DNA of 64,000 bases, taken from NCBI GenBank assembly GCA_030437565.1, contig CP129291.1, forward strand, positions 2,728,001-2,792,000. The letters are read 5' to 3'. Shown piece by piece: positions 41,872 to 53,200 of the stretch (position 1 is the first letter of the stretch; the number at the start of each line of letters is the position of its first letter). The stretch is from Terrilactibacillus sp. S3-3 (lineage in GTDB: Bacteria; Bacillota; Bacilli; Bacillales; Sporolactobacillaceae). The notes under the pieces were generated by a model. It had not been told where the DNA came from. It saw nothing but the letters and a program-made list of their open reading frames with translations, and did not search any database. The position numbers and the translations under genes are program-made.

Positions 41872-42652
41872 CAAGTCACTCCATTTTGATGGAAAGTCGC
41901 CCTATTTGAGGTGGAGTCGCTCCATTTTGATGGAAGTCGCTCCATTTTGATGGAAAGTCGCCCCATTTGAGGTGAAAGTCGCTCCATTTCGGTGTCCGAA
42001 CGCTCCATTTCGAGGCCGAACGCTCCATTTTCGAGGCCGAACGCTCCATTTCGGTGCCCGAACGCTCCATTTTCAAGACCGAACGCTCCATTTCGGTGCC
42101 CGAACGCTCCATTTCGGTGCCCGAACGCTCCATTTCGGAGGCCGAACGCTCCATTTCGGTGCCCGAACGCTCCATTTCGAGGCCGAACGCTCCATTTCGA
42201 CTCTGAACGCTCCATTTTCGAGGCCGAACGCTCCATTTCGGTGCCCGAACGCTCCATTTCGGTGCTCGAACGCTCCATTTCGGTGCCCGAACGCTCCATT
42301 TCGGAGGCCGAACGCTCCATTTCAGTGCCCGAACGCTCCATTTGAGATGGAAGTCGCCCCATTTAAGAGGAAAGTCGCTCCATTTTGATGGAAAGTCGCC
42401 CCATTTGAGGTGAAAGTCGCTCCATTTTGATGGAAAGTCGCTGAACGCTCCATTTCGACTCTGAACGCTCCATTTTCGAGGCCGAACGCTCCATTTCGGT
42501 GTCCGAACGCTCCATTTTCAAGACCGAACGCTCCATTTCGGTGCCCGAACGCTCCATTTTCGACTCCGAACGCTCCATTTGAGATGGAAGTCGCCCCATT
42601 TAAGAGGAAAGTCGCTCCATTTGAGATGGAAGTTGCCCAATTAGTGATGGAG
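41872..42652 (-). repeat. Array 3: long mosaic array of ~21-bp repeats
   Basis: About 35 units, read on the minus strand as AAATGG(A/G)GCG plus a variable tail. Two tail classes are present. The inner class has TTC tails (TTCGGGCACCG, TTCGGCCTCG, TTCAGAGTCG, TTCGGTCTTG). A flanking class has ACTTTCCATCA or ACTTTCACCTC. Flanking-type units occur at 41872-41985, 42345-42440 and 42585-42640, so inner blocks are separated by flank blocks, suggesting block duplication. It ends about 130 bp from the pseI stop. It is related to arrays 1 and 2. Confidence 0.93.
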
Positions 42653-42784
42653 TCGTATTCAGTTCATTTACAATATCTTTTGATATGATTTAAGGCCCAA
42701 TCTGTTTAACCGGTTTCCAAAACTTCCCCGAAACTTCTACAGCACCTTCCAAAGCTCGCCCAACATCCAGACATTCACACAATG

Positions 42785-43840
42785 TCATTTCAACAAATCA
42801 AACGATAGCGGCGTGCCTTTTTCGACATCGTGCTTGACCGTCATCCCCAGCACGTCGTCAAAATATTTCGGCTCCAGACCGAATCCCGGGCGCACGATCC
42901 GGATGTTCGCGCTCGTCAGCTTTTCGCCGGCCCGGATGTTTTCCGACACATAAATGGAGCGCCTGAATTTCAGTGACGACTGTTCCGCCTTGGTCGGGCC
43001 GTAGGTGACGGACCCGAGTGACCGCCAGGCGCGTTCCGTTTCGGCGGTCAGCGCGGCAAATTCCGCCGGTTCCAAAGAAAAAGCCGAATCAACACCGCCG
43101 TCGTTACGATTCAATGTAAAATGTTTTTCGATCACGGCCGCGCCCAGCGCCACGCTCGCCGCCGCCACGCCACGCCGATGCCGAGCGTATGATCGGAAAG
43201 ACCGACCGGGCAGTCGAATATTTTCCTCATATGTGGGATAGTGGCAATATTTGTATTGTCGGCGCTGGCCGGGTATGTGCTCGTGCATTTCAGCAGAATC
43301 ACGTCCTCGCACCCGGCCGCCCGCGCCGTCCGAACGGCCTCATCCAATTGGGACAGGCTGGCCATTCCGGTGGAGATAATCAGCGGCTTTCCGGTGGCGG
43401 CCACTTTTTTAATCAGCGGCAGATCATTATTTTCAAAGGAGGCAATTTTGTACACCGGGACATCCAGTGTCTCCAGAAAATCAACCGCCGTGTCGTCAAA
43501 CGGCGTGCTCAGCGCGATCAGTCCCAGCTCGCTGGCCCGGTCAAAAATCGGTTTATGCCATTTCCACGGCGTATAGCCTTTTTGATAGAGCTCATGCAGC
43601 GTGCTCCCGTGCCACAGGCTCGTGCGGTCGTCAATTTTAAAATCCGGCTTCCACATTCAACGTCAGCGTGTCGGCCGTATACGTCTGCAGCTTGATCGCG
43701 TCCGCACCGGCCGCGGCCGCCCGTTCCACAATCTCAAGCGCCCGATCGAGCGACTGATTGTGATTGCCGGACATCTCGGCAATCACAAACGGCTTGTGTC
43801 CGGCCCCAATCGTCCGGCTGCCTATTGTGATGTCTTTCAT
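42785..43840 (-). CDS. pseI: Pseudaminic acid synthase PseI (NeuB family), frame-disrupted
   Basis: Condenses 2,4-diacetamido-2,4,6-trideoxy-L-altrose with phosphoenolpyruvate. The N-terminal TIM barrel has [20 protein letters not shown] and [31 protein letters not shown] and [17 protein letters not shown] are NeuB/PseI signatures, and [12 protein letters not shown] carries metal/substrate residues. A C-terminal SAF (antifreeze-like) domain has [20 protein letters not shown]. About 350 aa. Breaks fall near 43650 and 43175. Last gene of the pse operon; overlaps pseH by 4 nt. Confidence 0.9.
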
Positions 43841-44385
43841 GATTCCAATCCCCCAATACTTTGTTCAATCACCCGCTTGTGCAGCTGCCATTTTTCTTTT
43901 GTCAGACACATTTTAATCACCTCCACATCCTTGTCTCCCTGCTTTCTGCGCTCAGTCGGCGGCTGTTCGCAAAACCCCAGCTTCCGGTGGAACGCCAGGC
44001 TTCTCTCATTAAAATCGATCACAAAACCATACAGCCTGGCCGCTTGAAACTGTTCAAAAACGGTGCGGATCGCCACATACCCCATGAGCGTGCCCGCCCC
44101 TTTTGGCGCAGCCTGATCGCCGATATAAAAACCCCACTCATAGTCGTCGCCTGACAATGCGTCAATTTGCACAACACCCGTCGGCCGGTCGTTTAGATAA
44201 AAAAGATAGACTTTTCGCGCCGGCTGAACCGCCAGCCGCTCGAACCATTCAAGGTGCTCTTTTGGCGAAATGACTTGATCGTGAAACATGACCTTTCGAA
44301 TGGCCGCCCGATTGCGCCATTTCAGGACAAGATCCAAATGTGACCGGTCGAGCGGTTCCAATCGCGCATTTTTATAAAAAATCAT
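43837..44385 (-). CDS. pseH: PseH-like UDP-sugar N-acetyltransferase
   Basis: GNAT acetyltransferase that acetylates the 4-amino group of the UDP-sugar made by PseC. The 182-aa frame is intact. [18 protein letters not shown] is at the N-terminus, [20 protein letters not shown] is the acetyl-CoA loop region, and [20 protein letters not shown] with GF is the terminal GNAT motif. Overlaps pseG and pseI by 4 nt on each side, so translation is coupled. Assignment from sequence pattern plus context. Confidence 0.88.
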   Translation of the reverse strand: MIFYKNARLEPLDRSHLDLVLKWRNRAAIRKVMFHDQVISPKEHLEWFERLAVQPARKVYLFYLNDRPTGVVQIDALSGDDYEWGFYIGDQAAPKGAGTLMGYVAIRTVFEQFQAARLYGFVIDFNERSLAFHRKLGFCEQPPTERRKQGDKDVEVIKMCLTKEKWQLHKRVIEQSIGGLES

Positions 44386-45466
44386 TTGATCGCTCCTAAA
44401 ATAGCCGTTTTAACCGGCAGAGATCGCACTTTTTCCGCATCGAACATCGACGCAGCTTTGCCAGACATAGCCTGCATGATCACCGGATCGGCCAGCAGCC
44501 GGCCGATCGCGCCCGCCAATCGTGCCGGCGTGACATCGCAGCTTTCTCCCAAATAAACAGCAGCCCCGCGCAGTGCTGCGGCCTCGGCCACCGCGATTTG
44601 ATTGCCCGCGATCGCGATGACGAGCGACGGCAGGCCCATAAAGCACCCTCCCAAAGGCTCGTTCCGCCGGCGCCAATCGCCAAGTCGGCACTGTTGATCA
44701 AATGGGCCATATCGGAAGTCTGAACATGGACATAAAAACGGGGATGGCGGGCGTAAAAGCGGCGAATCACCTCTTTGTACGGATGAGAGCCGCCGACCAC
44801 CACATCTACGCGGAGCGCTTTGAACCGCGCAAGCACTTTTAGGACTTTCAGCGTTTCGTTCTGCGGGTCGGCGCCGCCGAAAGACACGAGCACGCGCTTG
44901 ATCGTGCCATCCCTTTGTCTTCGTGAGGTGTGAATAAATTCATCGCGCAAAAGAGAATAGTCCGGGCCCAATAAAGTTTTGCAGCTGACCGGAATCAGCC
45001 CGTCATAACGCTTCTCTTGTTCACAATAATCATTCTGATCCAGCAGCAGATCGCACTGATGACGGCGATTGGCGAGATCATCGATCACCATGATCGATTC
45101 GGCCCGTTCGCGCAGCAGAGATTCCCACTTTTTATCCAGCCCGTAATGATCGACTACCATGACATCTGGCCGGAGATTGTTCTTTTTTAAAAGAGCAAGC
45201 GTTTCGCGGGCATCGGCCTGCCAGTTTTCCAGGTACCAGCGCCAAATATTGCGTTCACTATTTGCCGCCGGCGCCGGCAGCCTGCAGACCGGAAAACCCT
45301 GCCCGGCGATCAAATCCGTCAGATCACCGGAGAGCTGCCGACAGAAAAACGTAACAGCAACGTTGTCCCGCCTCAGCTGGTTTGCCAGCGTCAGGCAGCG
45401 CATCACATGGCCCGTACCAATGATCGCGGAGGCGTCAACCCTGAAAGCGACGTTCAACTTTCGCAT
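44382..45466 (-). CDS. pseG: UDP-2,4-diacetamido-2,4,6-trideoxy-L-altropyranose hydrolase PseG, frame-disrupted
   Basis: Removes UDP from the altrose intermediate (GT-B fold). VAFRVDASAIIGTGHVMRCL near the N-terminus carries the catalytic His of the GxGHVMR motif. VMVVDHYGLDKKWE and RVLVSFGGADPQN are family motifs. The C-terminal LAIGAGGTSLWEGAL is followed after a break near 44640 by GLPSLVIAIAGNQ. About 361 aa. Also similar to B. subtilis SpsG. Confidence 0.9.
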
Positions 45467-45469
45467 CGC

Positions 45470-46199
45470 TTACACCCGCTTTTGCTGAACATGGCGATTG
45501 ATCGCCGCCAGTTCAGGATATTTTTTGACAACGGCCAATGCCTCTTCCCATGAAACATCCGCTTCATGGGGATGAAGCTTTTCAAACAGCTTCGTCATGA
45601 ACAAAAAATCGTCTTCCGTATCAACCGTCCAGCGCTGCCCGCTTTCGTCCGTATCATTCATCGAGCTGCCCAGCCGGTACAGGTCCGGATGATCGTAAAT
45701 ATAAAAAGTGACATGTTCCCGGTAGCGCCGGCCGGCCGCTTTTGTATCGGCATCTTTCAGCACCCGGAACGGAAAAACTTCGGTGTCCAGCCCGCGCGGA
45801 TAGGTCCTTTGAATCACGTTGGAGACGTAATCATATCGATCGCTGTTTTGCAAATACATACTGACCACTTGATCAATCACATCGGGATCAATCAGCGGAC
45901 AATCGGATGTCAGCCGGACAATCACATCAACTTGATAAAGGGCCGCCGCTTCGGCATATCGTGACAGTACATCCTCTTCCGAACCTCGGTAAACTGGTAT
46001 CGTCAGCCGCCGGCAAAGTTCGGCGATCGGATCATCGCCGGTATTCACCGTTGTCGCCACAATAATCTGATTCAACGTTTTTGCTTTTTTAACCCGCTCG
46101 ATTTGATATTCCAGCAAGGTTTTTCCTGAAATCTTTTTAAGTACTTCCGGGCAGGCGGGCCGAGCCCGTCCGTGCCTGAATGATTGCCGCGACTTTCAT
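45470..46199 (-). CDS. spsF: CMP-nonulosonate cytidylyltransferase, SpsF/PseF type, frame-disrupted at start
   Basis: Activates pseudaminic acid with CTP. Corrected start ATG 46199 gives VAAIIQARTGSARLPG, the CTP-binding loop. After a break near 46140 the frame continues ISGKTLLEYQIERVKK. SRYAEAAALYQVDVIVRLTSDCPLIDP is the catalytic region. About 243 aa. The family resemblance is closer to SpsF than to Campylobacter PseF. In this operon position (between pseC and pseG) it most likely plays the PseF role (inference). Confidence 0.85.
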
Positions 46200-46211
46200 C
46201 ACCATCACATC

Positions 46212-47396
46212 TCACTTCGCATAAAATGCCAATGTCCGTTTAACGGCCCGAATTACGTCTTCAACATCTTCATCCGTCATCTTTGGAAAAAGCGGCAGCG
46301 TGATCGCCGTATCATAGAGCGCCTCCGCATTCGGGCACAGCCCTTGCTCATAGCCGAGCCCGCGGTAATAAGGATGCAAATAAACCGGTAAATAGTGCAG
46401 ATTGACACCGATATTTTGCGCTCTCATTGCCTGAAAAATCTCCAGACGGCCGGCCTGCAGTTTTTCCAAGTCTAAGCGAATGACGTATAAATGCCAGCTC
46501 GACTTTGCAACCTGATGCTGGTATGGCACATTCAACTCGGGAACATTATGAAAAGCTTCGTTGTAGCGCCAAACAATCTCTTTTCTTCTATTAATGAATC
46601 CATCGATCTTTTTCAGCTGGCTGGTGCCGAGAGCCGCTTGAATGTCCGTCATCCGGTAGTTAAATCCTAAAAATTGCATTTCGTAGTACCAGGGGCCGTC
46701 GCATTTCTCTAGGTATTTTTTGTCGCGGGTGATACCGTGCGAGCGGAATTGCACCAATTTGTCGTAATAGTCGGCGTTGTTTGTCGTGATCACGCCGCCT
46801 TCCCCGCACGTCACTTGTTTGACGGGGTGAAAACTGAACATCGTCATATCGCTCTGCGTCCCGACTTTCTTCCCTTTATAGTGCGCACCGAGCGAATGGG
46901 CGCCGTCCTCGATCACGACGACATTGTGCTTTTTCGCGATCGCCAGAATCTCATCGAGCTGCACCGGCTGCCCGGTGTAATCGACCGGAATGATCGCCTT
47001 CGTTTTCTCGGTGATCTTCCGCTCGATTTCCGCCGGATCGAGGTTATACGTCCGGCTGTCGATATCGGCAAACACCGGCGTGCCGCCTTGATACAGCACG
47101 CAGTTGGCGCTGGCGGCAAACGTCATTGGCGTGACAATCACCTCGTCGCCTTGTTCAATCCCGGCCGCAAAGCAGGCGCCGTGGAGTGCCGCTGTCCCGT
47201 TGGCGAAAGCGACGGCGTACTCAGCGCCGACATAATCGGCGACCGCTTGCTCAAAGGCGCGGATGGCCGGACCGGCCGTCAAATAATCACTTTTCAGCAC
47301 ATCGACGACCGCTTGAACATCCGCGTCATCGATCCATTGCTGGGCATAGGGCAAGTAGGTTTCGCGTACGATGCCCCAATTGATTGGCTGATTCAT
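46212..47396 (-). CDS. pseC: UDP-4-amino-4,6-dideoxy-sugar aminotransferase PseC
   Basis: PLP-dependent DegT/DnrJ/EryC1 aminotransferase acting on the 4-keto product of PseB. The 394-aa frame is intact. FANGTAALHGACFAAGIE binds PLP phosphate, VIEDGAHSLGAHYKGKKVG carries the PLP Asp, and the Schiff-base Lys is in FSFHPVKQVTCGEGG near residue 190. NYRMTDIQAALG is typical of the class. Starts 27 nt after pseB. Confidence 0.92.
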   Translation of the reverse strand: MNQPINWGIVRETYLPYAQQWIDDADVQAVVDVLKSDYLTAGPAIRAFEQAVADYVGAEYAVAFANGTAALHGACFAAGIEQGDEVIVTPMTFAASANCVLYQGGTPVFADIDSRTYNLDPAEIERKITEKTKAIIPVDYTGQPVQLDEILAIAKKHNVVVIEDGAHSLGAHYKGKKVGTQSDMTMFSFHPVKQVTCGEGGVITTNNADYYDKLVQFRSHGITRDKKYLEKCDGPWYYEMQFLGFNYRMTDIQAALGTSQLKKIDGFINRRKEIVWRYNEAFHNVPELNVPYQHQVAKSSWHLYVIRLDLEKLQAGRLEIFQAMRAQNIGVNLHYLPVYLHPYYRGLGYEQGLCPNAEALYDTAITLPLFPKMTDEDVEDVIRAVKRTLAFYAK

Positions 47397-47423
47397 CCTT
47401 CCATCTCCTACTAAAAAATTGAC

Positions 47424-48780
<1,357 letters not shown>

Positions 48781-48860
48781 AAAAAAAAAAAAGACATCTT
48801 CTCTAAAGAAGACATTCTTCCTTTATATCAGGAGATTAATTTTAATCAATTAATCTCTTT
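48781..48860 (-). terminator. Terminator of the flaG-fliD-fliS-fliT operon
   Basis: Two minus-strand hairpins: GAGATTAATTGATTAAAATT...AATCTC at the fliT stop, then GTCTTCT-TTAG-AGAAGAT with twelve T. Confidence 0.75.
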
Positions 48861-49205
48861 TGTCGATAAATGCACCATTGTGTTTGGGAATATAACCATA
48901 TCTATTTCGATAACGCTTAACAGATTGTTTCTGATATCTAAACTGATTCATATCTTTAATAATGGATAGCCGCATTCCATTCAAAAGTTCATCAATTTGT
49001 TTATTAAATCTCAGAATTTCTTGACCATATTTTATCTTGCCGGCTTCATCGCTGTTTTCAGTGAGCTTCCGGATTTGCTCTTCTCGCTCATTCAGAAGTT
49101 GGTTCAACTGCTTAATGACTTTACGGCGTGGCTGCTTGGCTTGATTATCAAGTAAAGTAAATCCTTTATTTTCTTGGTCAGAATATAAACACTTTGAACG
49201 CCCAT
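48850..49205 (-). CDS. fliT: Flagellar chaperone FliT, frame-disrupted
   Basis: Export chaperone for the filament cap protein FliD. Helical, charged, about 118 aa. Start at the ATG of MGVQSVYILTKKIKDL, overlapping fliS. After a break near 49150 it continues KQPRRKVIKQLNQLLNEREE and QIRKLTENSDEAGKIKYG, which matches the FliT pattern (NxLLxEREQxI). Assignment depends on helical pattern and position after fliS. Confidence 0.75.
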
Positions 49206-49603
49206 TTTAAGCCCTGTCCCGTGCTGGCTTTTCTTTTTTGAGTAATTAGCATCACCTGTTTCCAAGTATCACGCAAATCAGTGACCATTTTTTCAATTTC
49301 GTTTAAAATGGCCGGATCGTTTTTCATATTCGCTTCAATCAGTCTGCGATGCATATAGTCATAAAGCGCCAGCAGCTCTTTCGAAATGCTTTGTTTCTGA
49401 TCGAGCGTCACCATTAATTCATTAATAATAGCTTGCGCTTTCTTAAGAAAAGTGTTCTTCTTCTCTATTTTTTTATCTTGCATCGCTAGTCGCGCCTGCT
49501 TAATAAACTTGATGCAGCCGTTATATAGCATCAATGTCAATTCACCCGGCGTTGCCGTCAGCACCGCATTTTGCTCATAAACCTTGTATGCATTGTAAGG
49601 CAT
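49178..49603 (-). CDS. fliS: Flagellin export chaperone FliS
   Basis: Binds the C-terminus of flagellin before export. A 141-aa frame with YKVYEQNAVLTATPGELTLMLYNGC at the N-terminus (split as YKVYEQNAVLTATPG and ELTLMLYNGCIKFI) and QKQSISKELLALYDYMHRRL in the middle, the standard FliS helices. The last roughly 12 codons overlap fliT and may be extended by an indel. In B. subtilis FliS also takes part in the FliW-CsrA-Hag feedback by sequestering Hag. Confidence 0.92.
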   Translation of the reverse strand: MPYNAYKVYEQNAVLTATPGELTLMLYNGCIKFIKQARLAMQDKKIEKKNTFLKKAQAIINELMVTLDQKQSISKELLALYDYMHRRLIEANMKNDPAILNEIEKMVTDLRDTWKQVMLITQKRKASTGQGLKWAFKVFIF

Positions 49604-49652
49604 AGACCACTGCCTCCTTCAATTTTCTCGTCTACTTATCAACTTCCGCTCA

Positions 49653-51549
49653 TCATATTTTCGATAAATAAGCAGATTGAGTGTTAGCCTGTTCGATCGC
49701 TTGTTCCATTGCTGTGAATTCACTGTAATAGCGATTTTGGACATCTTTCAGTTGATCAGTAAAGTTTGAAATTTTCGTGTTCATGTCACCGATGCTTTGA
49801 CCAAGATCATATTGGTTATCGGCCATCGCCGTCGTACCGGCCGCTTGTTTTACCTGTGAAATGGTATCGCTCAATGTATTATATAAACGTTTGGCAATCC
49901 CCTGAGAAGAACTGTCCGTGCCGCTTTGAGTAAACAATTTCATGACGCCATCTGGATCAGCCGAAATAGCTGCTTTTAACGTGCTCTCATCAATGACCAA
50001 TTTACCATGCGCAGTATAATCACTGCTTGTTGTTAGGCCAATTTGTGCCAACTGATTGTAGGACTGGCCTGTGTCGCCGGCAGTGCCTGATAATCCACTT
50101 ACCGGACTGTATAGATTCAGACGCATCTGGCTGAGAGCACTGCTCAAAATATTATCGTTATAAAAGAATGCCCTGCTCCGCTTTTTCATTCCAGTTATTG
50201 ATATCCGTCGTATTCATTTGCGCTTTCTGTGCATCTGTCAGCGGAGGATAATCCCTGTCAGGTGCAGTGCCGATCTGCGTGTTAAGCTGGCTGATCGCAT
50301 CATTGTATTGAGTTACAAAATTGCTGATCATCGTATAGACCGCATCCGTATCCGTCCCGACACTGACTGTCACCGAGAGAGTCAGCAGAAATGCTCCCGG
50401 TCAGATTGAATGTCGTATTATTAATCGTGAACGTATTGGAATGGCGGGAAGTAGCCAGCCCATTCAGCGTGAACGTTGCATCGGTGCCGCCAGCTTCTTT
50501 TGTACTGTCAAGCCCTAGAGTCGTTGTCAAAAAAAACTGCTGGTAAAATTCATTTCACTGCCGCTGGCATTCATGTTGCCAGTCTGAGTTGTTGAAATTG
50601 CAATTTTTTGCGTGGAGGAATCATAAAAAGCGCTCACGCCCGCTCCGGAGTTATTCAGCCGAGTCAACATGGTATCCAGCGACAAGCTGCCATTTAGGGA
50701 CAAACTCGTGTTAATGGCATTGCCGTCACTGTCATATGTCGTTAAATCGATATCAACTGTTTTGTAATTATAATTAGACGTAATCGTCGAACCCGATGCT
50801 ATCGTCTGATTGAACGTCAGCGCACCGGTTGTCTGATCAATGTATACCTGATGCTGGCTCGGATCACTCGTATTTAAATCATCCTTGCTGCCGACAACCG
50901 TGTAACTTGTTTCCGTACCATCGGCGGATTTTACACTGATGTTCGCACTGCTCGTATCAACTGCGCCGTTTGCCAGTTGAAAACTCGTGCCGTCCGCCAA
51001 AACCGCTTTTGTTTCATTGGACACTGTATTAGTTGTCCAAACAATACCGTTTGTTAAGTAACCCGCTTCCTCGATCAACGGTTTGCTTGAATCAAAACTG
51101 CTGCTGGCAATCGGATCCGTGCTGCTATTGGTTGCTATCGTCGCAAGCGTAGCATTGGAAAAAGCGTATATACGTTCCGTTTTTGGCGTTCGTTCCGGCC
51201 GTCACCGTCACTTTTGACGGGTCACTCACCGTCGCCGTTTTTGTATAATTGGATTGCAGCGTCAACGTATTCACCGAATCCTGCAGATTCTGAAGCAGCG
51301 TGTTCGTACTGCGGTACGTGTCTCGCTTCCATTCCAAAAAAGCTGCAGCTGCTGCTTCATAGAGTCCAGCGGCACTTCCTCAGCCTGCATCAGCTTATTG
51401 ACAATGCTGTCCACGTCGATGCCGCTTACAAGACCGGATACACGCAGACTATTGCTTGTCCCTGTATTAAGTAAATAATAGTTCGTGTTGCTGGATGACG
51501 TTGAAGAGCTACTCGATGTAGTACTTGTTGTACTGCTGATATCCGTCAT
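49653..51549 (-). CDS. fliD: Flagellar filament cap FliD, frame-disrupted
   Basis: Hook-associated protein 2, which caps the filament and folds flagellin. The N-terminus is MTDISSTTSTTSSSSSTSSS, then RVSGLVSGIDVDSIVNKLMQ (FliD_N signature). The C-terminus has YTAHGKLVIDESTLKAAISA and QNRYYSEFTAMEQAIEQANT (FliD_C). About 632 aa. At least five breaks (near 51340, 51100, 50530, 50390 and 50175). AAGGAGG precedes the ATG. Downstream of flaG. Confidence 0.93.
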
Positions 51550-51561
51550 GGTCCGTCCTCC

Positions 51562-51931
51562 TTATGCATGATCATTGACAATTAGTCCCAGTTTTTCCGC
51601 AATCGCCGCATACATATCTAAAAACTTCTTAGGTGGAATTTCGCGTATAACCTTGTTTGTATCTGTGTGTCTACCACTTGTACATAATACTGCTTTAACT
51701 TGTCATGTAACACATAATGCGACTCCGTATAATGCTCCTGCATGAATTGATTAGCCTCGTCAACTAAATCTTCAACCTTGCTTTTTGAAAAAAAAAAACG
51801 AACTGATGACCTTGAGAGCCTTGATCATCTTTTTGATTAGCAACCGCTATTCCTTTGCCACTCACGCCGTCTAGCTGTTGATCTAGCTGCATGGATGAAG
51901 ACGGCATCAATATGTCTATACTTGCATCCAT
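51562..51931 (-). CDS. flaG: FlaG-family flagellar protein, frame-disrupted
   Basis: Small protein linked to filament length control. Start ATG 51931 (MDASIDILMPSSSMQLDQQL) after GGAGGG. After the T-run break near 51785 it continues KVEDLVDEANQFMQEHYTES, and after another small break it ends VIREIPPKKFLDMYAAIAEK followed by LGLIVNDHA, the conserved FlaG C-terminus. About 123 aa. First gene of the flaG-fliD-fliS-fliT operon behind a sigma-D promoter. Confidence 0.85.
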
Positions 51932-51970
51932 GATTAACCCTCCAATAAACAAAACGATCTTCTAATCATT

Positions 51971-51997
51971 TTATCGGTTGAAGAGGAAAAATCTTTA
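51971..51997 (-). promoter_or_regulatory. Sigma-D promoter of flaG-fliDST
   Basis: Minus strand TAAA-N15-ACCGATAA against the sigma-D consensus TAAA-N15-GCCGATAT; spacing exact. Confidence 0.7.
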
Positions 51998-52027
51998 CTA
52001 AGAGTTAAACAATTCATACTTTAGGCC

Positions 52028-53117
52028 CTATTTATTTAGTTCTCTTTTTAGCAGAGTTTCTTTAATAGCCAATTCGATTTGATCAACAACTTTTGATACA
52101 TGATACTTATCCACTGACTTTCGGCACACATCCTCGTCAGGTAATGTTTTATTTCCATCAAGAATATCCTGTAAAATATTGTGTAGGCAAAGACTGTCTT
52201 GGCATGGAAAAAGCCAGCCGTTAACACCTTCCTTTATCGTTTCATTTGGCCCGCCACAAGCCGTGCTGATAACCGGCAGCCCCCTTGCTAATGCCTCAAC
52301 AACGACTAATCCGAAACCTTCGTAATCAGAAGACAGAACGAGTGCTGAAGCAGCCGACAATTGATTCCATGGTTTTTCACTCCATCCCATCCATTGGATA
52401 CGTTCATCGATTCCCAAGTCGATCGCGTATTTTTGCAAAGATATCCTGTCGGGCCCATCGCCAATTATGTTAAGCAACCAATCGCCTTTTAAATTTTGTA
52501 ATCCCTTAAAGAGAACATCCAATCTTTTTTCAACATTGTTAATTCTTCCTACATAGATCAATTTTAATTGTCGAACAGATCTTTTTATGGGGGAAATCCC
52601 ATCAAAATCTATCGGATTGCCAATATAATGGATATATTTTTTTTCCACGTAGTTTTCTATTTCTTTTCTAATACTTTCTGATATGGCTAAATGCTCAACG
52701 GCAAGAGGAAGAAAGTTGCCACCCCCAAAAATTCTAGGGGGTCCATGCAGCCAAGAAAAAATAACAGGTCTTTTATTCCCTTTCATTTTATCGACAGCTT
52801 TGCTGCACAGTAGACACAATGTAGGTGCGTGAGTAGCAAAAATGATATCTGGACGGCCTAAAAAATTAGTCAACCGTTCATAATTTGTCGCCAATCGCAA
52901 AACACTTTCATTATTTATCGGCACTATTAAATCCTCTTGTTGACCATAATAATATATTTCTGGTACTTTTTTTTCCCATGACTTGTATTTAGGAGGAATG
53001 AATTGGAATATTCTCACCCTATGTCCTCTTTTTTTTCATCTCATGACTAACTAAAGAAATGGCATTCTCGAGTCCGCCTTTTCCCCGTGCATATCCCAAT
53101 ACAATATCAACAATCAT
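52028..53117 (-). CDS. GT4-family glycosyltransferase, frame-disrupted at N-terminus
   Basis: GT-B retaining glycosyltransferase. Corrected start ATG 53117 (MIVDIVLGYARGKGGLENAI) follows GAGGTGAGAGG. After an A-run break near 53025 comes VRIFQFIPPKYKSWEKKVPE. LKLIYVGRINNVEKRLDVLF marks the start of the donor-binding domain. The acidic motif is in SSDYEGFGLVVVEALARGLP, with VISTACGGPNE after it. About 363 aa. AT-rich and located between flaG and the large glycosyltransferase next to hag. A role in flagellin or cap glycosylation is inferred; the sugar is unknown. Confidence 0.8.
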
Positions 53118-53200
53118 CCTCTCACCTCACTTTCGCTTCATTCGCCATATATCAATAATTTTTTTAACTGCATTCACCACTTAAAATACACGCAGTTCAT

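Noticed and set aside
41871-42388. Repetitive proteins in array 3 (MERSGTE, NAPFRCP)
   Set aside because: Same reason; frames exist on both strands and no start signals are present.
41872-42652. CRISPR array
   Set aside because: The conserved part is only about 10-13 bp and the 'spacers' about 7 bp, far below CRISPR sizes. Tails recur many times, and no cas genes are nearby.
49196-49212. AAAATGGGCGTTC at the fliS-fliT junction as a stray copy of the 21-bp repeat
   Set aside because: A single 12-13 bp match inside coding sequence with one base missing; chance similarity is likely.
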